DNA from: a virus
IMG/VR virus record: IMGVR_UViG_3300035195_000275
Coordinates: 1 to 38,387 of that record
Reading direction: 5' to 3' (one strand)
Length of the DNA: 38,387 nt
The notes below the pieces were generated by a model, which worked only from the letters and a program-made list of their open reading frames with translations, had not been told where the DNA came from and ran no database searches. A program made the translations under genes and the position numbers. Positions 37,148-38,387 of this stretch are shown one piece after another. Numbering within the stretch: position 1 is the first letter of the stretch; every line of letters begins with the position of its first letter.

Positions 37148-37166
37148 ATTTAGAATGATTATAAAT
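37148..37166. promoter_or_regulatory. Palindromic operator copy 6, over the -33 region
   Basis: ATTTAGAAT-G-ATTATAAAT, identical to copies 3 and 4, ending 16 nt before the -7 element at 37183. As in copy 5, it occupies the -33 position of a late promoter. Confidence 0.75.
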
Positions 37167-37182
37167 AGTGATTTTTTTTTAG

Positions 37183-37190
37183 TATATTAG
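37183..37190 (+). promoter_or_regulatory. -7 element of portal-to-lysis operon
   Basis: TATATTAG after a long T-run, 4 nt before ATG 37195; near-leaderless layout. Confidence 0.5.
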
Positions 37191-37194
37191 GCAT

Positions 37195-37365
37195 ATGAAA
37201 AAGTTTATAATAAAAGCTGAGTTTCTAGGTAAAAAAGTAATGGGTTCTGTTGGTGTTATATCTTTAACAGAAAAAACTACACAGAAAGATTTAAGTAAGC
37301 TATATAAAGCAGGTTTTGGTAATATTGTTGAAATAGTAGAAAAGGATGCAGAAAAAGAAGACTAA
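37195..37365 (+). CDS. Small protein ahead of portal, 56 aa
   Basis: A 56-residue protein starting 4 nt after the -7 element. It has KKFIIKAEFLGKKVMGSVGV at the N-terminus and a charged KAGFGNIVEIVEKDAEKED end. It overlaps the portal start by 20 bases, so it is translationally coupled to the portal. Unrecognised; similar small genes precede portals in related phages. Short, but its start, promoter and overlap fit well. Confidence 0.6.
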   Translation: MKKFIIKAEFLGKKVMGSVGVISLTEKTTQKDLSKLYKAGFGNIVEIVEKDAEKED

Positions 37366-38387
37366 AGGAATTAATAATATAGTTAAAAAAAATAGTATTA
37401 AAGCCAGTACTGTAAAAGATCCAATAACTACTCCAATAATTAAAAAGGAGAAGAAAATAAATAAGGATATTGAGCAGAAGTATGTACCATTTTTTCAAGA
37501 TTCTAGTAATATTTATCCAAATGATTTAGCTAAACGTGCTAGGAGATCAAGTACACATAGTTCTATTATTAATCAAAAAATAACTTTTACTATTGGTAAA
37601 TGTTTTTTATATTCTAAAGATGGTGAAGATGTAGATTTTAAAGATTTACCTTCAGACTTTCAAGATTGGTTAAATGAAGTTAACCCTGAAAATGATAATA
37701 TATATACTTTATTTAAGCAGTTAGTACAAAACTATGTTATAACTGGTCAATGCTATCCACACGTTAAAAAGGCAGGTAATTATACTGCTATATTTAGTGA
37801 AGATGCTACGACAGTTAGAAAAGGAAAAGATAAAAAACGTGCTTACATTTCTAATTTTTGGAGAGATATTTTGCTTAACTACGCTCCAATTAGTGACTAT
37901 CCAATAAATAGCAGTCTTACATTTTGGGATGGTACACCAAAGAATGAGTATTTAGTTCATGTAATGCGTAAATACCCTGAGTTTAGTTACTATGGTTTAC
38001 CTGATTATGTTGGTGCTTTAGATTGGATTGATATTGAATATAGAATATCTAAATACAACATAGATAAATTTGATAATGGTTTTTTTCCTAGTGTATTAAT
38101 GCAGATGTTTGGTGAAGTTCCTGATGGAATGAATGCACAAGCTTATGTACAGGAAATTAAAAAAAGATACACAGGAGAAGGGAATAATGATAAGTTTTTA
38201 GTTGAGCTTTTAGATAGTCCTGAACAAGCTGCAAAGGTAATAGAGTTTGAAAGAGAAAGAGATGGAGAGTTTCAAATGCTTAGTGAATTAGCAGTTAGAA
38301 ATATTATAACAGCACATAGAATTACACCAGCTTTAGCAGGTTTAGAAACTTCAGGAAAACTAGGAAGCAATGAACAAATAAAACTAG
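37346..38387 (+). CDS. Phage portal protein, N-terminal part (gene cut by contig end)
   Basis: The amino part of the portal gene, running off the window; it continues at 1-451 on the circle. The first 347 codons include the basic N-terminal KKKTKGINNIVKKNSIKAST, a region with FGEVPDG, a Trp-rich strand segment (FWRDILLNYAPISDYPINSS), and the strong portal signature YPEFSYYGLPDYVGALDWI in the second half, as in PBSX/HK97-type portals of Bacteroidetes phages. The start ATG 37346 lies inside the preceding small gene by 20 bases. The portal is far from terL (about 18 kb apart), which is unusual. On the circle the full protein is about 448 residues. Confidence 0.85.
   Translation, partial: MQKKKTKGINNIVKKNSIKASTVKDPITTPIIKKEKKINKDIEQKYVPFFQDSSNIYPNDLAKRARRSSTHSSIINQKITFTIGKCFLYSKDGEDVDFKDLPSDFQDWLNEVNPENDNIYTLFKQLVQNYVITGQCYPHVKKAGNYTAIFSEDATTVRKGKDKKRAYISNFWRDILLNYAPISDYPINSSLTFWDGTPKNEYLVHVMRKYPEFSYYGLPDYVGALDWIDIEYRISKYNIDKFDNGFFPSVLMQMFGEVPDGMNAQAYVQEIKKRYTGEGNNDKFLVELLDSPEQAAKVIEFERERDGEFQMLSELAVRNIITAHRITPALAGLETSGKLGSNEQIKL
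38242..38387. repeat. Contig-end overlap, copy 2 (matches 1-146)
   Basis: Repeats bases 1-146 with three substitutions at 38368, 38374 and 38377. All are third codon positions in the portal frame and leave the protein unchanged (Ser, Glu, Gln). Confidence 0.9.

Noticed and set aside
1-38387. Minus-strand open frames such as 1640-1903, 12697-12954, 18654-18920 and 23028-23273
   Set aside because: All lie opposite well-supported + strand genes, have low-complexity Ser/Leu/Phe-rich translations and no leader or family pattern.
1-38387. tRNA genes, integrase, lysogeny repressor, phage RNA polymerase
   Set aside because: No sequence in the window resembles these on inspection of both strands; tRNA search by eye is limited, so a dedicated scan would be decisive.

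Overview
The window is essentially one complete, circularly assembled genome of a tailed (siphovirus-like) bacteriophage. It is AT-rich (about 30% GC by eye), and every supported gene lies on the + strand. The host is most likely a flavobacterium or related member of the Bacteroidetes. Reasons: promoters of the TAnnTTTG (-7) type, A-rich leaders instead of Shine-Dalgarno sites, almost only TAA stops, and families common in Bacteroidetes phages (DUF3127-like SSB, DUF4494-like and DUF6291-like proteins). The last 146 bases repeat the first 146 bases apart from three substitutions, and both copies lie inside the portal gene. The contig therefore closes into a circle of about 38,241 bp, with the portal gene cut at the ends.

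Layout. (1) 37195 through the junction to 4342 is one late transcript: small protein, portal, connector-like protein, fibre-like protein, then a lysis cassette (membrane/coiled-coil protein, M15 peptidase endolysin, small holin candidate). (2) 4499-5367 is a short first early operon: a very acidic protein, an unknown and an HTH-like protein. (3) 5461-8162 is a nucleic-acid modification cassette: a GNAT-like/DNA methyltransferase fusion, a three-Cys DUF5131-like protein and a MazG-like pyrophosphatase. (4) 8244-10282 is recombination: ERF annealase, YqaJ exonuclease, SSB and DUF4494. (5) 10451-12113 holds small accessory genes. (6) 12118-12473 is a gene-free region with iterons and AT-rich repeats, a candidate origin. 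(7) 12474-15470 is replication: small HTH protein, initiator/loader-like protein, RecA/DnaB-type helicase, unknown, HNH endonuclease, zinc-ribbon protein. (8) 15630-17336 holds very small proteins and a C5 cytosine methyltransferase. (9) 17454-23420 is packaging: PD-(D/E)XK nuclease, TerS, TerL, metallophosphoesterase, a gene with an apparent -1 frameshift, a glycosyltransferase and a helical protein. (10) 23501-25944 holds fibre or surface proteins and a second MazG. (11) 26045-33725 is the tail module, ending in the tape measure. (12) 34350-37085 is the head module: ClpP-like protease fused to scaffold, major capsid protein and a tail-tube candidate. No integrase or obvious lysogeny repressor was recognised, so a lytic lifestyle is the simpler reading.

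Transcription units are separated by intrinsic terminators. At six boundaries there is a palindrome of the form ATTTAGAATnATTnTAAAT, followed by a promoter. Four early copies lie about 45-55 nt upstream of the -7 element; two late copies lie where the -33 element should be. Several early genes also share the leader CACTAAAACAAAAC just before the ATG. Together these suggest a genome-wide regulatory code. The points most worth a second look are this palindrome regulon (shaped like a Fur-family box), the modification cassette at 5461-7921, the -1 frameshift at 21780-21789 with its dual-coding overlap, the helicase with an SSB-like acidic tail, and the unusual order of the structural modules.
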